Below the pieces are notes generated by a model, which had not been told where the DNA came from, did not search any database, and saw nothing but the letters and a program-made list of their open reading frames with translations. A DNA stretch of 64,000 nt from positions 1-64,000 of the forward strand of contig JAECUM010006674.1 in the NCBI GenBank assembly GCA_016617855.1, read 5' to 3'. Shown piece by piece: positions 1 to 9,171 of this stretch (the stretch's first letter is position 1; the number at the start of each line of letters is the position of its first letter). This stretch comes from Megalonaias nervosa. Taxonomy: Eukaryota > Mollusca > Bivalvia > Unionida > Unionidae. The position numbers were made by a program, and so were the translations under genes.

Positions 1-13
1 ATATATTATATAT

Positions 14-226
14 ATGGACTTAATGAAAAGACTTGCTGATATATATTCTGACGATAAAATCGCCAACTACAAAGTCGTCGACGACAGTTTCATCCTTAAC
101 GTAATTTCAGGCTATAACGAAGATGGTATTTTATTTAATAACGACGATGAAGATGAAGTAGTTGACGTTGCTGACAAAAAAAAATTGGACGATATAATGT
201 TAAGTATCATATCGCTAAAAAAATAA
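14..226 (+). CDS. small acidic hypothetical protein at the outer end of Polinton region 1
   Basis: A 70-codon frame opens at an ATG (14) and closes before the convergent integrase. The product is rich in Asp and Glu, with an acidic stretch near residues 42-52 (DDEDEVVDVAD), and has no membrane segment or cysteine pair. I do not recognise the family. Its position beyond the integrase, on the opposite strand, fits an outer gene of the element, but a chance frame in AT-rich DNA is possible. Nothing in the sequence indicates a function. Confidence 0.3.
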   Translation: MDLMKRLADIYSDDKIANYKVVDDSFILNVISGYNEDGILFNNDDEDEVVDVADKKKLDDIMLSIISLKK

Positions 227-457
227 TAAACTTTAATTTTACTGTTGCCGAACAACAAATATTTTGCCAACTTATAAAACCTTTTATTTAACATAAAAAT
301 AACTGGCAGCAAAGAAGCATAAAATACAATTTTATTTTTGCTAAAATATTCAATTTGATGCCAGTCGATAATTTAAGAAAATTACATTTAATATCTTTGT
401 GTAGGCCTGTCAAATGTAAATCTGTACTTGTGAAGTAAGAACAAATTTTTAATAACA

Positions 458-1695
458 TTATTTGATAGACCGAGTTGGTACCCAGCTGTTAAATTTATCG
501 CTATATTCGCGCCATTTAACTAAGCTTTTGTTGCCTTGCTTCCTAATAACTTTCTCAATAACGAATATATCTTTTTCTGTTTTCTGAAGTTCTTGTTCAT
601 AAAAACTAGTTATAGGTTCACCTAATAAATCTTTTAGTGCATAGGTAACTGGTATTGTTAAAAGTACTTTATCAACAACAAATACTTCTTCACTCCAGTT
701 TGGAGTAAATCCTTTTTCAAATGTTTTTCCTCAGAGAAATTCTAACTTTATCACCAACTTTAAATTTATGTCTGCGGTATATGTTTTCGTTTGCTAAGAT
801 CGAATTTTTAATTGCGTCGTTTGGCGACATTTTTATTGATCTATGTTTCGTGTTATTATATTCATCAACAATTTTCTGTAAATTGTCTATATATTTATTT
901 GCATTTTTGGCTGTCAAATATTTGTAGATGTTTTCGTTTAGTGTGCGATTAAATCGCTCGCCGACAACGCTTTTACCTTCATTTCCTGTAACATATTTTT
1001 TGATGTTATTTTGTTCCAAAAACTGCTGAACATTTTTATTAAAAAACTCTGCTCCGTGATCGGTCCAGACTCTGTTTGGTTTTCTTTCTGTACTTGTTAC
1101 TATTTGTTTTAACGCATCAGTTATCGACGTTCCTGTTTTATCTGAAACCGGTACACTAAATGCATATTTGCTAAAAACATCTACAACATTAAAAAGTTAT
1201 TTCTTTGGAGCACCGTCAGCGCCAACGTGAAACTTAGCAAGATTTGACACATCAACTAGATCTATCGCCCAGATATCGTCAGCGGCATTTGCGACGACGC
1301 TCTGTCGCGGAAACTTTTGTTTAGGTTTGCGTAGTTCTGATGCAAGATCATCATATAATTCTTTTTCTCCGAGTGGGTCAGTACCAAGACCAAGTTTATA
1401 TTTTGTTCCAATAAAACCCTGCACCGGCTTTCGGTCAACACGCTCTCGCATATTTACAGGTTTCATATCACAAAGTTCGTCTAGCATAACTTTATCGCAG
1501 CCGTGCTTATTTTGTTCGTTGTCACGGTAGCAGATATCATAACGCATTGCTATTGCGTCCACTTGATTGTAAGGCTCTTGTCCTGGTAATGGATTATCGT
1601 TTTCATCTAGTTGTATATCAAGAGGATTGTATGGTCCAGTTTATTTATAGCCTGGTAATGTCCAACCCGATTTTGATTTTGGTAATTTACTAATT
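458..1695 (-). pseudogene. Polinton integrase with N-terminal PLA2-like domain and C-terminal chromodomain, broken
   Basis: Read on the minus strand, the N-terminal third (about 1695-1450) resembles the parvovirus VP1u-type phospholipase A2 fold, with GYK..TGPYNPLD and then DAIAMRYDICYRDN. In that fold the catalytic HD is expected where RYD stands, so the histidine looks replaced. Next comes a retroviral-type integrase core with all three acidic positions visible: WAIDLVD, VWTDHGAEF and VVGERFNRT. The end (about 560-458) is chromodomain-like (NKSLVKWREYSDKFNSW). Breaks: a TAA at 1641-1643, another near 1195-1197, and a frameshift near 722 before the chromodomain. The role would be insertion of element DNA into the host genome. 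The fusion of a membrane-lipid enzyme domain to an integrase is unusual. Confidence 0.82.
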
Positions 1696-1829
1696 ACTTA
1701 ATGTATCACTATACCTGTTCCAATTATTTCTCTGTTGTTGCATTATTGACAGTATGTAACAATTATATTTTGCTCCAGACAGAGATCTCTATCACAATCG
1801 CACTCGCATGTCATATATTTTATAACTGA

Positions 1830-1965
1830 CAAATTTTTCAGAATTTTAATATATTTTTCAGATTTATAAAAATATTTTTTCAGATTTATAAAAAAAAAAT
1901 TCTTATAAATATTTTTTCAGATTTATAATTAAACAAAATTCAGATTTATAAATATTTTTTCAGTT
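1830..1965. repeat. AT-rich short direct repeats (CAGATTTATAAA units)
   Basis: Four or more copies of a CAGATTTATAAA-like unit with T-rich spacers lie between the integrase and the zinc-ribbon gene. No coding signal is seen in this gap. It may be the intergenic terminator or promoter zone between the two minus-strand genes, or simple slippage. Confidence 0.55.
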
Positions 1966-2154
1966 GTCTACTAAAATATCCTCCCTGACAACATCAGAGC
2001 ATCCAGCTCCGGATACTTTCTTTAAAAATATACTTTTTCTTTTTTCACAGATTGCACAAATACTTTTCAGCATTATTCTATTATTTTTTGTTTCCACTGT
2101 TGCTTCATCTTTATTGTCTGTTTTAGTTTTGCACTTGAGACAATATGTTGACAT
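1960..2154 (-). CDS. zinc-ribbon protein of Polinton region 1
   Basis: A 64-residue product. I chose the ATG at 2154, giving MSTYCLKCKTKT, over an upstream non-ATG extension because the family normally opens with this CxxC. A second CxxC (CAIC) follows about 38 residues later, giving a four-cysteine zinc-ribbon. Small zinc-ribbon proteins of this kind recur in cnidarian and molluscan Polinton/adintovirus-like elements. Their role is unproven; nucleic-acid binding is inferred from the fold only. It lies between the integrase and the protease on the same strand, and the frame is intact. Confidence 0.6.
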   Translation of the reverse strand: MSTYCLKCKTKTDNKDEATVETKNNRIMLKSICAICEKRKSIFLKKVSGAGCSDVVREDILVDN

Positions 2155-2214
2155 TATATCAACGAGTTTATACAAAATTAATTGCGATCTCATTAAAAAA
2201 AATTGAATTTAGAA

Positions 2215-2735
2215 TCGGACATTTGTTTTATAAACATCACGCAATAGTATCCACAAGCCAAAGTTCCAACTGTTTAAATTTGATTAGACCAATAATTTAT
2301 TATTTTATATTTTTTTGCTGATATATTTTTTGATCAAATCGCTCGGAGGAAGTCCAAATGAATCACAATAACTGTTATTACAAACAGCTACCCAGTGTGT
2401 GCCGGTTCCGTCTCTGAAATTTTGTATATTTATCACACACGAGCCACCAGATGCGACACCTTCGGTGTTGAGTTCATCTTTGGAATAAACTCCGTGGAAA
2501 TTTTTATATGTTTAAATTCGTCAGGTATATCAAAGTTACTTAACGCGGCCGTGTTCCTTTCAATGTTAGTCCTCGGCCGATTCCCAGTAGATTTGGCAAT
2601 AAACTTTCCTCTACTCCCGCCAGAAACGGTCCTATAAATCCGCCTTTGTTTCATCGCCGCGACCGCGTCTTTTTTTTCGTTGTCTTGTTTTCTTTTTGCT
2701 GTTTTTCGTCGGTGCGTTGCACTGGGCGTTATATT
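2215..2735 (-). pseudogene. adenain-like cysteine maturation protease (PRO), broken
   Basis: Three blocks of the adenovirus-type protease fold appear in order on the minus strand, though not all in one frame: the active-site histidine in GTHWVAV, the acidic partner in CDSFG, and the nucleophile cysteine in ACGYYCVMF (about 2238-2258). The N-terminal part (from about 2735) is basic and leads into DEFKHIK, where a one-base deletion near 2515-2520 shifts the frame. A second break with a stop separates DSFG from the cysteine block. The family cleaves capsid precursors during virion maturation. Its place between minor capsid and zinc-ribbon genes fits a Polinton morphogenesis block. Pairing across frames is my reading. 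Confidence 0.75.
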
Positions 2736-2740
2736 TATCT

Positions 2741-3115
2741 TTAGACAATTTTCTTTCTGCCGTCTCCGGAGACAGCTTTTCTCGTTGCGCCAGATACTGC
2801 GCCAGACGTTGCTTCTAATCCTAATGTACCAAGTACTGGCAAAATTTTAGGTATTGCCATTACAGATAATTCCGGCCCAAAGAAACCACCTTGTTTTGAC
2901 ATTGCAGTTATTTGTGCAGTACTCAAATTTAAAACAAAAGTTTTGCCATGATTATACTTACTTATTTGTTTTTTGGTTAACATTAATTTCATTAAAATAT
3001 CTAGGTCACCATATTTTATTTTTAATGATACCGGCCGTTGTTTAGCAATACCTTGTCGATGTTGTTTAACTTGAACCTCAGTCAAATATATTTCTTTTAC
3101 AATATATTTTGTCAT
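2741..3115 (-). CDS. small hydrophobic minor capsid-like protein (pVI/pX-type)
   Basis: An intact 124-residue frame opens with ATG at 3115 (MTKYIVKEIYLTE). The middle has LTKKQISK and LNLSTAQITAMSKQGGFF, followed by a glycine- and alanine-rich hydrophobic tail (about residues 76-112) and a basic end. The LxLTKxQI / LNLSxxQ / GGFxxPxL pattern is typical of a small protein that accompanies Polinton capsid genes. The hydrophobic GGF segment invites comparison with membrane-active adenovirus pVI, but that is inference. It starts just downstream of the capsid gene on the same strand. Confidence 0.6.
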   Translation of the reverse strand: MTKYIVKEIYLTEVQVKQHRQGIAKQRPVSLKIKYGDLDILMKLMLTKKQISKYNHGKTFVLNLSTAQITAMSKQGGFFGPELSVMAIPKILPVLGTLGLEATSGAVSGATRKAVSGDGRKKIV

Positions 3116-3139
3116 TTATATAAACATTACAGATTAAAC

Positions 3140-4515
3140 TTATACTGACATTTTACCTCCGACAGAGTCAATTGTAACAAATCTGTTGCTGATCACCAAC
3201 GTATATATGTACAACTCCGCAGCTGGAGCTGGAGCTACTCCGAGTGTCCAGGTAATTTCAATATCAGCTGTCGAATCGACAGCTCGCTCGCTATGTTTAC
3301 TAACATCAAAATAGCATATCGGATAAAGTGTACGAAATTCCTCTACTGAGATCTGAGATCCCTCTCCGACATCTTGATATTTCTGCACTGCGTGGAGTAG
3401 ATACATGTACGGTCTAGGAATAGTTTTATTAGCGTCATCTGCAAAATTGGATTCTATTGCTCGTTCTGGGTACTGCTTTGAATTTAGTCTGGCATATATT
3501 CGTCTAACATCAGCGTTATCAAATATTGCATTATTTTGTTGTTGGTTACCACGTCGCAATTGTTGTTGAAATACAACAAACAATTGCCACCGCTGTTGTT
3601 CATTTGATGTTGGTATAACGCGCCATGTGTAGTCGGTGGTATTTGGAACTGCTGTTTGATATATTTTATGTTGCTGAAAATAAATTCTGTTTGTGTGTTT
3701 TTCAAGCACATTATTTAATTCTGCCATTTTTTGTGATTGATGGCGTTATTCGTGGCATCCACAGCGCAAGTTTGTTTATGACAAATTGTACATCAGCTCC
3801 GCCAGACGGAGGTAGGCACTCATTTTAATATGTCCGGTCCAGGATCAGTGTATGTTTAACTCCAGGAAATACCTTGTAGTAGTCTCTGCAAAATCCAAAA
3901 ATTGTACATAACGGCAGCATCATTGTAATTTGACGTGATTCTGTCGCAAGTGCTTTTCTTTTTGCATGACCCTCATTGTAACGTGAATTTGGGAATCCTA
4001 TTGCATTATTAATCAAATCTAACATTTAAACGCCTCCTGCACCTGCAGCTGGTGGTGTTATACTAAATTGAACACAAACAGTAGTAGGTGAAACTCTTAC
4101 AGCGTCTGCGTTAGCGACTGGATCTGGTGCGGCTATACCTAAAACAGCTGCATTATTAATAAGAAAATTTCTTATGATTACAACATCTGCAGCTGCATCA
4201 CCGCCATGCACTAATGCTGCTTTTGCAATAAATTCACCTGTAGTTAAACCAGTTCCAGTATCTTGAAAGCACATCATGTTAATTGCAGTCAATCTGGAGT
4301 AATCATCGGAAAACGAGATTTGATTTTAAGATTGTACTCGCAACTTGTAGGTGACTTGAAATATCTTCCACTGTTTGATTAGCTAGCTGATATCTAGCAC
4401 TTTTGATTAAGCTCCAGCCATTCTTTATAAGTGCTATTTCTGCGTTATATGCAATCGCGGCAGTTGGATTAGCCATTGTCATAATCTGGCCATGAACTTC
4501 CAACATTGCTTTGTG
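3140..4515 (-). pseudogene. major capsid protein (double jelly-roll type) of Polinton region 1, broken
   Basis: The minus strand shows successive capsid blocks: AEIALIKNGWSLIKSARYQL (about 4440-4380), DDYSRLTAINMMCFQDTGTG (about 4300-4240), FGFCRDYYKVFPGVKHTL (about 3890-3835), WMPRITPSITK, LFVVFQQQLRRG (about 3590) and YPICYFDVSKHSERA (about 3330-3280). The C-terminal 195 codons are open (3727-3140). Breaks include a frameshift near 4303, a TAA after the GGV tail (about 4026), a further stop near 3827 and a shift in an A-run near 3730. The order agrees with one capsid chain rather than separate genes. It would be the hexon-forming shell protein. The N-terminal part seems lost where it meets the penton-like remnant. 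Confidence 0.72.
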
Positions 4516-5022
4516 AGGAGTAATTTATTAATATTGTGTTTCCGTCGGCTATATTTACTGGCAGATCACCGTCATACGTAATAGTTTGTTCTGTAACTGA
4601 TCCATATTGTTTATGAGAAAATCCTATCAACGACGCAATACTTGCTGCTGATAAAAAATAGATTAACCTATTATTTGTTAATGTTATCCTAGGTCGTAAA
4701 GTATTAAAATTCGGTGTCAGCTCAAAATTGTCAGCAACACCATTTACTTTTGTTTATAGCTCTTTTATTGTTTTATTTAGATCAGTGACATTATAAGCTC
4801 CTTGTGGACTTTTAAATCTTGCCCATGAAGCTTGCAGATAAAATGTAAATTCATCATTGAAACAGCTTTTACATTAGCCATAGAATGCCATGCCGCACAG
4901 GAAATTAGTCCAATCTCATACTATTTTTCAGTATCAAATTGTATTGGTGGAATATAATTTACTGAAACATTTGCGCTGTCGCTAGCAGCCGTACTAGAGT
5001 CGAGTAATAATGTTGTTGACAT
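4516..5022 (-). pseudogene. penton-like capsid protein of Polinton region 1, broken
   Basis: The reading starts at ATG 5022 (MSTTLLLDSST) and continues PPIQFDTEK, a stop, then YEIGLISCAAWHSMANV. This follows the pattern of Polinton penton-like proteins, in which an N-terminal strand-rich segment leads to 'a value-added' W/Y-E-x-G/A-L motif. Later blocks, NNRLIYFLSAASIASLIGFS and VNIADGNTILINYS, lie at about 4680-4520. Two or more in-frame stops and a frameshift near 4750 break it. It abuts a truncated capsid N terminus, so a deletion may have fused the two genes. The assignment rests on motif layout, not on a search. Confidence 0.6.
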
Positions 5023-5048
5023 TTCTATTTATTACATCTTTAATAAAA

Positions 5049-5399
5049 TTAAGTCGCCGCGATCAAGTCGCGGTGTAAAATTTCGTATTGGTCAGACGTT
5101 AACAAATTTTCTGATCTCAAATGATCAAGTATATCAATTATCTCATTATCAATTTCAGCACCAACATTTCCAGCCTCTTTTGACGATATCAATAGAATTA
5201 ACCTACCAATCATTTCGGCTACTGATGTAAATATTTTTACTCTGGTTCCAGTCTTTGTTAACCTTTTAGTAAGTTCATCTTGATTATCAACCAACCGACT
5301 TAATTCAGTTTGTCTGCTAATAGAATCTTTTATGTCCTTTGGGGCAACAGTATCAGCTTCCATACGTATATCATCTAGATTTTTTGCCTCAGCCTTCAA
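5049..5399 (-). CDS. unknown Polinton-region protein with a hydrophobic central helix
   Basis: The frame is open for 116 codons. The first ATG inside it is at 5363, and the frame also runs a few codons upstream, so the start is uncertain. The product is helical and charged, with a hydrophobic stretch AEMIGRLILLISSKEAG near the middle and an acidic end. I do not recognise it. It sits between the coiled-coil genes and the penton-like gene and shares their strand, so it is probably a structural or scaffold protein of the element, but no motif proves this. Confidence 0.45.
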   Translation of the reverse strand: MKAEAKNLDDIRMEADTVAPKDIKDSISRQTELSRLVDNQDELTKRLTKTGTRVKIFTSVAEMIGRLILLISSKEAGNVGAEIDNEIIDILDHLRSENLLTSDQYEILHRDLIAAT

Positions 5400-5429
5400 A
5401 CTATTAGCTTGATGACCGTGCTGTTTTTT

Positions 5430-5822
5430 TTATATATTATAAATAGCTTTGATATAAAGATCAGTAATAATCCAATGTCGGCATTGGATAATACTCCTGT
5501 AGTAGTTTTTATTTTCCAGTTTTACATCATCGAGATGTTTCTTACTTTCTTCTTTTATTATTTCTAACTTGCTAATATTTTCTTCGTCGTTGTACTCGGC
5601 TTTGCTAATATCTCGTACTCTTACACCTTTAAAATTGTACTTTTCGTTAAACGAATCATACTCAAAATCTTTTATTTTATTGTTTATATTTTTTAGAGTA
5701 TCTCTGAAATTCTGGATATTCCACTCTTGTCTCCGTGCTTCTTCTTCTTCAGACCAACTCTTAGCTTTACTTTCTGATTCTTCAATTTTTTCTTCTATAT
5801 CTCCCAACTTTCGTTCAATTAA
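5430..5822 (-). CDS. unknown charged coiled-coil protein
   Basis: About 125-130 codons without an internal stop. There is no clear ATG at the 5' end; reading enters from the region overlapping the end of the upstream gene at 5834. The first 60 residues are strongly charged (EEKIEESESKAKSWSEEEEA) and predict a coiled coil; the rest is Lys-, Asn- and Glu-rich. No catalytic motif is seen. The close spacing with genes on both sides suggests one transcription unit. The missing start may mean a lost ATG or a frameshift fusion with the previous gene. Confidence 0.42.
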   Translation of the reverse strand, partial: LIERKLGDIEEKIEESESKAKSWSEEEEARRQEWNIQNFRDTLKNINNKIKDFEYDSFNEKYNFKGVRVRDISKAEYNDEENISKLEIIKEESKKHLDDVKLENKNYYRSIIQCRHWIITDLYIKAIYNI

Positions 5823-5833
5823 ATCAACTAGTA

Positions 5834-6244
5834 TTACTCTGCTAATCTTTGTTCAAATGCAAGTGGCTTATTCAGCAGTCGTCTTATTTCAGCTTCTTTA
5901 TCAGCAGGATCAACAATATGTTTCACAAGGTCTCTGGCCAACTTGAATCTTTCTTCATCAGATCTTCTAATAATTTTTGCAGCAGCAGCTTCTTGTTGTT
6001 CTTTAACTAATCCGACTAAACCTTTTTCCTGCAATTTTTTAAGTTCCTCTGGGGATATTGTTGACACTTCAGGTTGTTTTCCAAGTAGAGCTTCAGTAAC
6101 TGGTTTAAGAGCTGTAGCTGTTGTTTCCGCGACAGCTATCTGTCCAGGTCGGCCTTGCTGTACTTTTTGCTTAAATTCTGCCTGAGACTGAACAAGCCTT
6201 TTTAAATCTTGTATATGTTTTCTATACTTTGCTCGTTCATCCAT
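5834..6244 (-). CDS. unknown coiled-coil protein next to the packaging ATPase
   Basis: An intact frame of 136 codons opens with ATG at 6244 (MDERAKYRKHIQDLKRL). Residues 1-30 and about 68-125 are highly charged helices (EELKKLQEKG, EEQEAAAAKIIRRSDEERFK), separated by an Ala/Thr/Pro-rich linker. It begins where the ATPase remnant ends, on the same strand. The family is not known to me. Position between the ATPase and capsid genes makes a virion or packaging accessory role likely, but this is context only. Confidence 0.5.
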   Translation of the reverse strand: MDERAKYRKHIQDLKRLVQSQAEFKQKVQQGRPGQIAVAETTATALKPVTEALLGKQPEVSTISPEELKKLQEKGLVGLVKEQQEAAAAKIIRRSDEERFKLARDLVKHIVDPADKEAEIRRLLNKPLAFEQRLAE

Positions 6245-6269
6245 ATTATATCAAAGATGTTTGATAAAA

Positions 6270-6981
6270 AGTACTGCAGGTAGCTGTCAATACAGCAGCG
6301 AAACATTATTTTTCGGATCGCGTGTAAGTTTCTCAAATAAAAAGAAATTATATTTTTCTTTAGTTGCCCGATGATAAGTTTGATAAATTTATATTTGGTT
6401 ACGTCACAGCACTGCTCGTTTGCAATATTTCTAACGTCAACGTTGTCCAATCCTGGAAATAATATAATACAACCAGTATTTCGACAAATAAATTTGTCAA
6501 TATTATAGAAACCTTTGGCCAAATAAACAGAATTACATTTTTTATTACGCGACAGTGAAAAATACGATCTTATTTTATTCAGTTTTTCATTGTTTAGCGG
6601 AATATACGATCTTATTTTATTCATTTTTTCATTGTTTAGCGGAATATCATCAAAAACAACTATTTTATGCTCATCCTAATCAAGTTGATTAACTGGAATA
6701 AGTTCTTCTGGTTGTTTGATAAGAAAACAATCTTCACCAGCCTCAAGATCATCACGAAGTTTGTTATTATATTCGCTGAGTAGCTCGTACTTCTCTTGTT
6801 GTAGGTTAATGGTGTAAATATAAGCTCTATGATAATTAAAATTATCGCCCAACAATAAATGCATCAGCAAGTTTGTTTTCCCCGACCCAGTTCTTCCAAC
6901 AATAAGATAATGGCAATCTGGAAGTTCGTTGTTATGTTTGTGTTGCACCAATCTCTCTGTATCAAAATTTAATATCGACAT
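6270..6981 (-). pseudogene. FtsK/HerA-type genome packaging ATPase of Polinton region 1, broken by one stop
   Basis: ATG at 6981 leads to a Walker A loop, YLIVGRTGSGKTNLLMHLL, at about residues 26-44. After an in-frame TAG (6676-6678) the same frame continues with a Walker B strand, HKIVVFDDIPL, and the downstream YLAKGFYNI and CIILFPGLDN blocks of the family. A 42-bp in-frame tandem duplication just after Walker B repeats IPLNNEKMNKIRSY. The family pumps DNA into preformed capsids. The gene is divergent from the fibre gene across 45 bases. Apart from the stop and the duplication the frame is open to about 6270. Confidence 0.82.
6560..6646. repeat. 42-bp tandem duplication inside the ATPase gene
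   Basis: Two adjacent copies of a 42-base unit ending in GTTTAGCGGAATAT, with one or two mismatches. The length is a multiple of three, so it adds 14 residues without shifting the frame. Confidence 0.85.
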
Positions 6982-7026
6982 ATTATAAATGAAGTTGACA
7001 TAAAATTGTCAGACAATAAATAAATA
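6982..7026. promoter_or_regulatory. short divergent promoter region between ATPase and fibre genes
   Basis: Only 45 bases separate two divergent ATG codons (6981 minus, 7027 plus). The stretch is AT-rich, with ATTATAAATG beside the ATPase start and AATAAATAAATAATG before the fibre start. A shared bidirectional promoter is inferred from the geometry. Confidence 0.4.
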
Positions 7027-8289
7027 ATGAGCTATTATACAAAATTTGGAACAACATTAGGAGATTCGTCGGCTGTAAGTACAATAACAAACGGTAATAT
7101 TGATTTATCAGGTTACCTAAAAAAACTGGCGACACAATGACAGGAAACCTGTCTATGTCAAATCAACGAGTACTTGGTTTAGAAACAGCGTATCCACCAA
7201 TAAATGTCGCTAATACACAAGTTGTTAGTTATGCACAACTTAAATCCGTCGACGACAACAAGTTGTCACTGACAGGAGGAATTTTAAACGGTAACTTAGA
7301 GATATCAGGAAAAAAATTAATAAATTTGGAGACCGGATATCCACCAGCAAACTTAAATCAAACCCAAGCGGTAAGTTATTTGCAGCTAAAGTATGTGGAC
7401 AATAACAAACTTGATAAAACCGGTGGAACAGTTACAGGTATTATTAACATGTCGAGTAAAAATATTATTGGGTTGGAAACTGTGTATCCGCCAACAGATT
7501 TAACACAAGCGGTAAGTTATGCGCAACTAAAATCAGTTGACGATAATAAACTTAACAAAGCCGGCGACACAATGACAGGTAATCTGTCCATGTCAAACTC
7601 AAAAATAACTGGATTACCAACAACCTCACCACCAACTAATGATACTGATACTATTAGTTATGCTCAGTTAAAAGGAGCACTGAACCCGTATTTGAGACAA
7701 TCAGGTGGGGCAATGACAGGTAATATAAACATGAGAAATAATAAAATAACTACGACATATGTTCCAGTGAATCATAATGATCTGACAAATAAAGTGTATG
7801 TTGATAGTGTATCTAGTGGTGTAAAACGAACTAAAAACAATGTTGGGTATATTCCAACACTTTTCAAAGCAACTGACAATCGAATTGGGTTTGAGGTAAG
7901 TGCATCATCGTATTATCCTGGAACTTATCCTTATTACGCATTCTCTGATAAACAGGAATGGAGGACAATCGGAGAAGTTGAAAACTTTTGGATCAAAATT
8001 AAATGTCCCATTGCAGTCGCTATTTGGTAATTTCATTTGCGAGGTCGATTAAACCCTAATGATGGTCGAATTTATAATTGGCGGTTTGAAGGATCAAACG
8101 ATGATACTAACTGGACGACATTGTATCATACAACAAATACATATATTACAACAACACAATATTTTACAATCCCGACAGAAAAAAACTGTTAACAAGTACT
8201 TGTATTTTCCATTTTATATTGTCGCTGCTGAACATCCGTTTCCAGGACAAACAGCATTTCAAACATACACACTCGATGATCAAATTTAA
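7027..8289 (+). pseudogene. phage-like fibre protein with repeated shaft units and lectin-like tail, frameshifted
   Basis: The ATG at 7027 gives MSYYTKFGTTLGDSSAV. An A-run near 7118-7125 is one base short and shifts the frame. The shaft then repeats a roughly 45-50-residue unit about five times: GDTMTGNLSMSN, then LGLET.YPP.N, then VSYAQLKSVDDNKL. After the shaft, from about 7900, come GRIYNWRFEGSNDDTNWT and FTIPTEKN, which resemble a discoidin-like (F5/8) head; the frame shifts again around 8030-8060 and near 8190 before FQTYTLDDQI. Such G-D-T-M-T-G-N repeats are typical of phage tail fibres. Here the protein would be the receptor-binding spike of the virion. Confidence 0.75.
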
Positions 8290-8306
8290 TCAAATGCTAT
8301 AAAATA

Positions 8307-8616
8307 ATGTCAACACATATTTTTATAGACTTTGCAAGAGAATTTTATGATAATATTTTTGACACTAAAATGGATGTTTGGGACAAATCACTAGCGGCAC
8401 GTGTAATAAATACCAGAATAAATTTTGCAATTCCAATGAGAAACTCTCCACTGTCAGAAGAAGAAAAAATTTGGTTCGTGTTATGCATATTCGAGGACCA
8501 CAACTGAAAGAAGCAATAGAAAACCTTCATGTGATAAGCAGATACTGTTATACTGATGATTGTCTAGAAGAATATAAACAAGTTGAAATCCTACTAAAAA
8601 ATATTGCCCGAGTTTG
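8307..8616 (+). pseudogene. unknown small gene downstream of the fibre, one frameshift
   Basis: ATG at 8307 opens 66 codons (MSTHIFIDFAREFYDNIF) that close early. From about 8480 another frame continues as RGPQLKEAIENLHVISRYCY and KQVEILLKNIARV to 8616. The join near 8475-8490 suggests one gene of about 100 codons with a one-base shift. The product is helical and neutral; no known motif. It follows the fibre gene by 17 bases and may be co-transcribed. Function unknown. Confidence 0.4.
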
Positions 8617-8816
8617 ACTTTGGAAATTTAGATTTGATAATAAAATCGAACTTAATAAATGCACGAGCTTACGGTGAAAGAGATGATATTAAAAAAACAA
8701 GTAAATAATAGCCATGATAGTCTCAGCAGACTAGCGGAATCTGGGATAATAGGAATAAAAAGAAACAGGAAGTTATATAATAGTTTTTAAAACGAGAAAC
8801 TTTTTAGTACCTCGGC
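8617..8816 (+). other. gene-free spacer in the plus-strand unit of region 1
   Basis: I see only short frames with many stops here, possibly the tail of the preceding gene or its decayed neighbour. No repeat or RNA structure was recognised. Confidence 0.4.
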
Positions 8817-8999
8817 ATGTACTACTACAACAAAGAAACCCTATTTAAAATCGCTACCACGACATCGGATACGGAGTTAATTATAAAAGCGTACTTGAAC
8901 GCAATTATACCAATGATACGTAAAAAAGACCCAGAATTTGATCCGATTATTGTTAACAGGTCTCTTAAAATAATCAAAAATTTTGACGATGATTTTTGA
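8817..8999 (+). CDS. unknown 60-residue protein
   Basis: An intact frame from ATG 8817 (MYYYNKETLFKIATTT) to TGA at 8997-8999. The product is helical, mixed in charge, with an acidic end FDDDF. It is not recognised. The next gene starts at ATG 8989 inside its last codons, a tight overlap that supports both being real and translated from one message region. Confidence 0.4.
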   Translation: MYYYNKETLFKIATTTSDTELIIKAYLNAIIPMIRKKDPEFDPIIVNRSLKIIKNFDDDF

Positions 9000-9168
9000 T
9001 GATCTTAATGATAATGAGCAAGAACAGCTTTTTAGAGAAGTCGAGCAAACAAGGTTGGAAGCAGAGATTAATTGTTATTACGACATATGTGAAGCAGATA
9101 ATATTCCATTTCCATCAATCCAGCGCTCTAGACAATTGTCATTACCAAATTATTACAATGAAGTCTAG
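8989..9168 (+). CDS. unknown acidic small protein overlapping its upstream neighbour
   Basis: The frame from ATG 8989 (MIFDDLNDNEQEQLFREVEQ) codes for about 59 residues and stops three bases before the next ATG at 9172. The N-terminal half is acidic and helical; a proline-rich end (PFPSIQRS) follows. Overlap upstream and near-zero spacing downstream point to an operon-like compact cluster. No family recognised. Confidence 0.4.
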   Translation: MIFDDLNDNEQEQLFREVEQTRLEAEINCYYDICEADNIPFPSIQRSRQLSLPNYYNEV

Positions 9169-9171
9169 AAA

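Noticed and set aside
6676..6678. TAG stops in both packaging ATPases as evidence of stop-codon recoding
   Set aside because: Neighbouring genes also carry TAA and TGA stops and many frameshifts, so decay explains them better.
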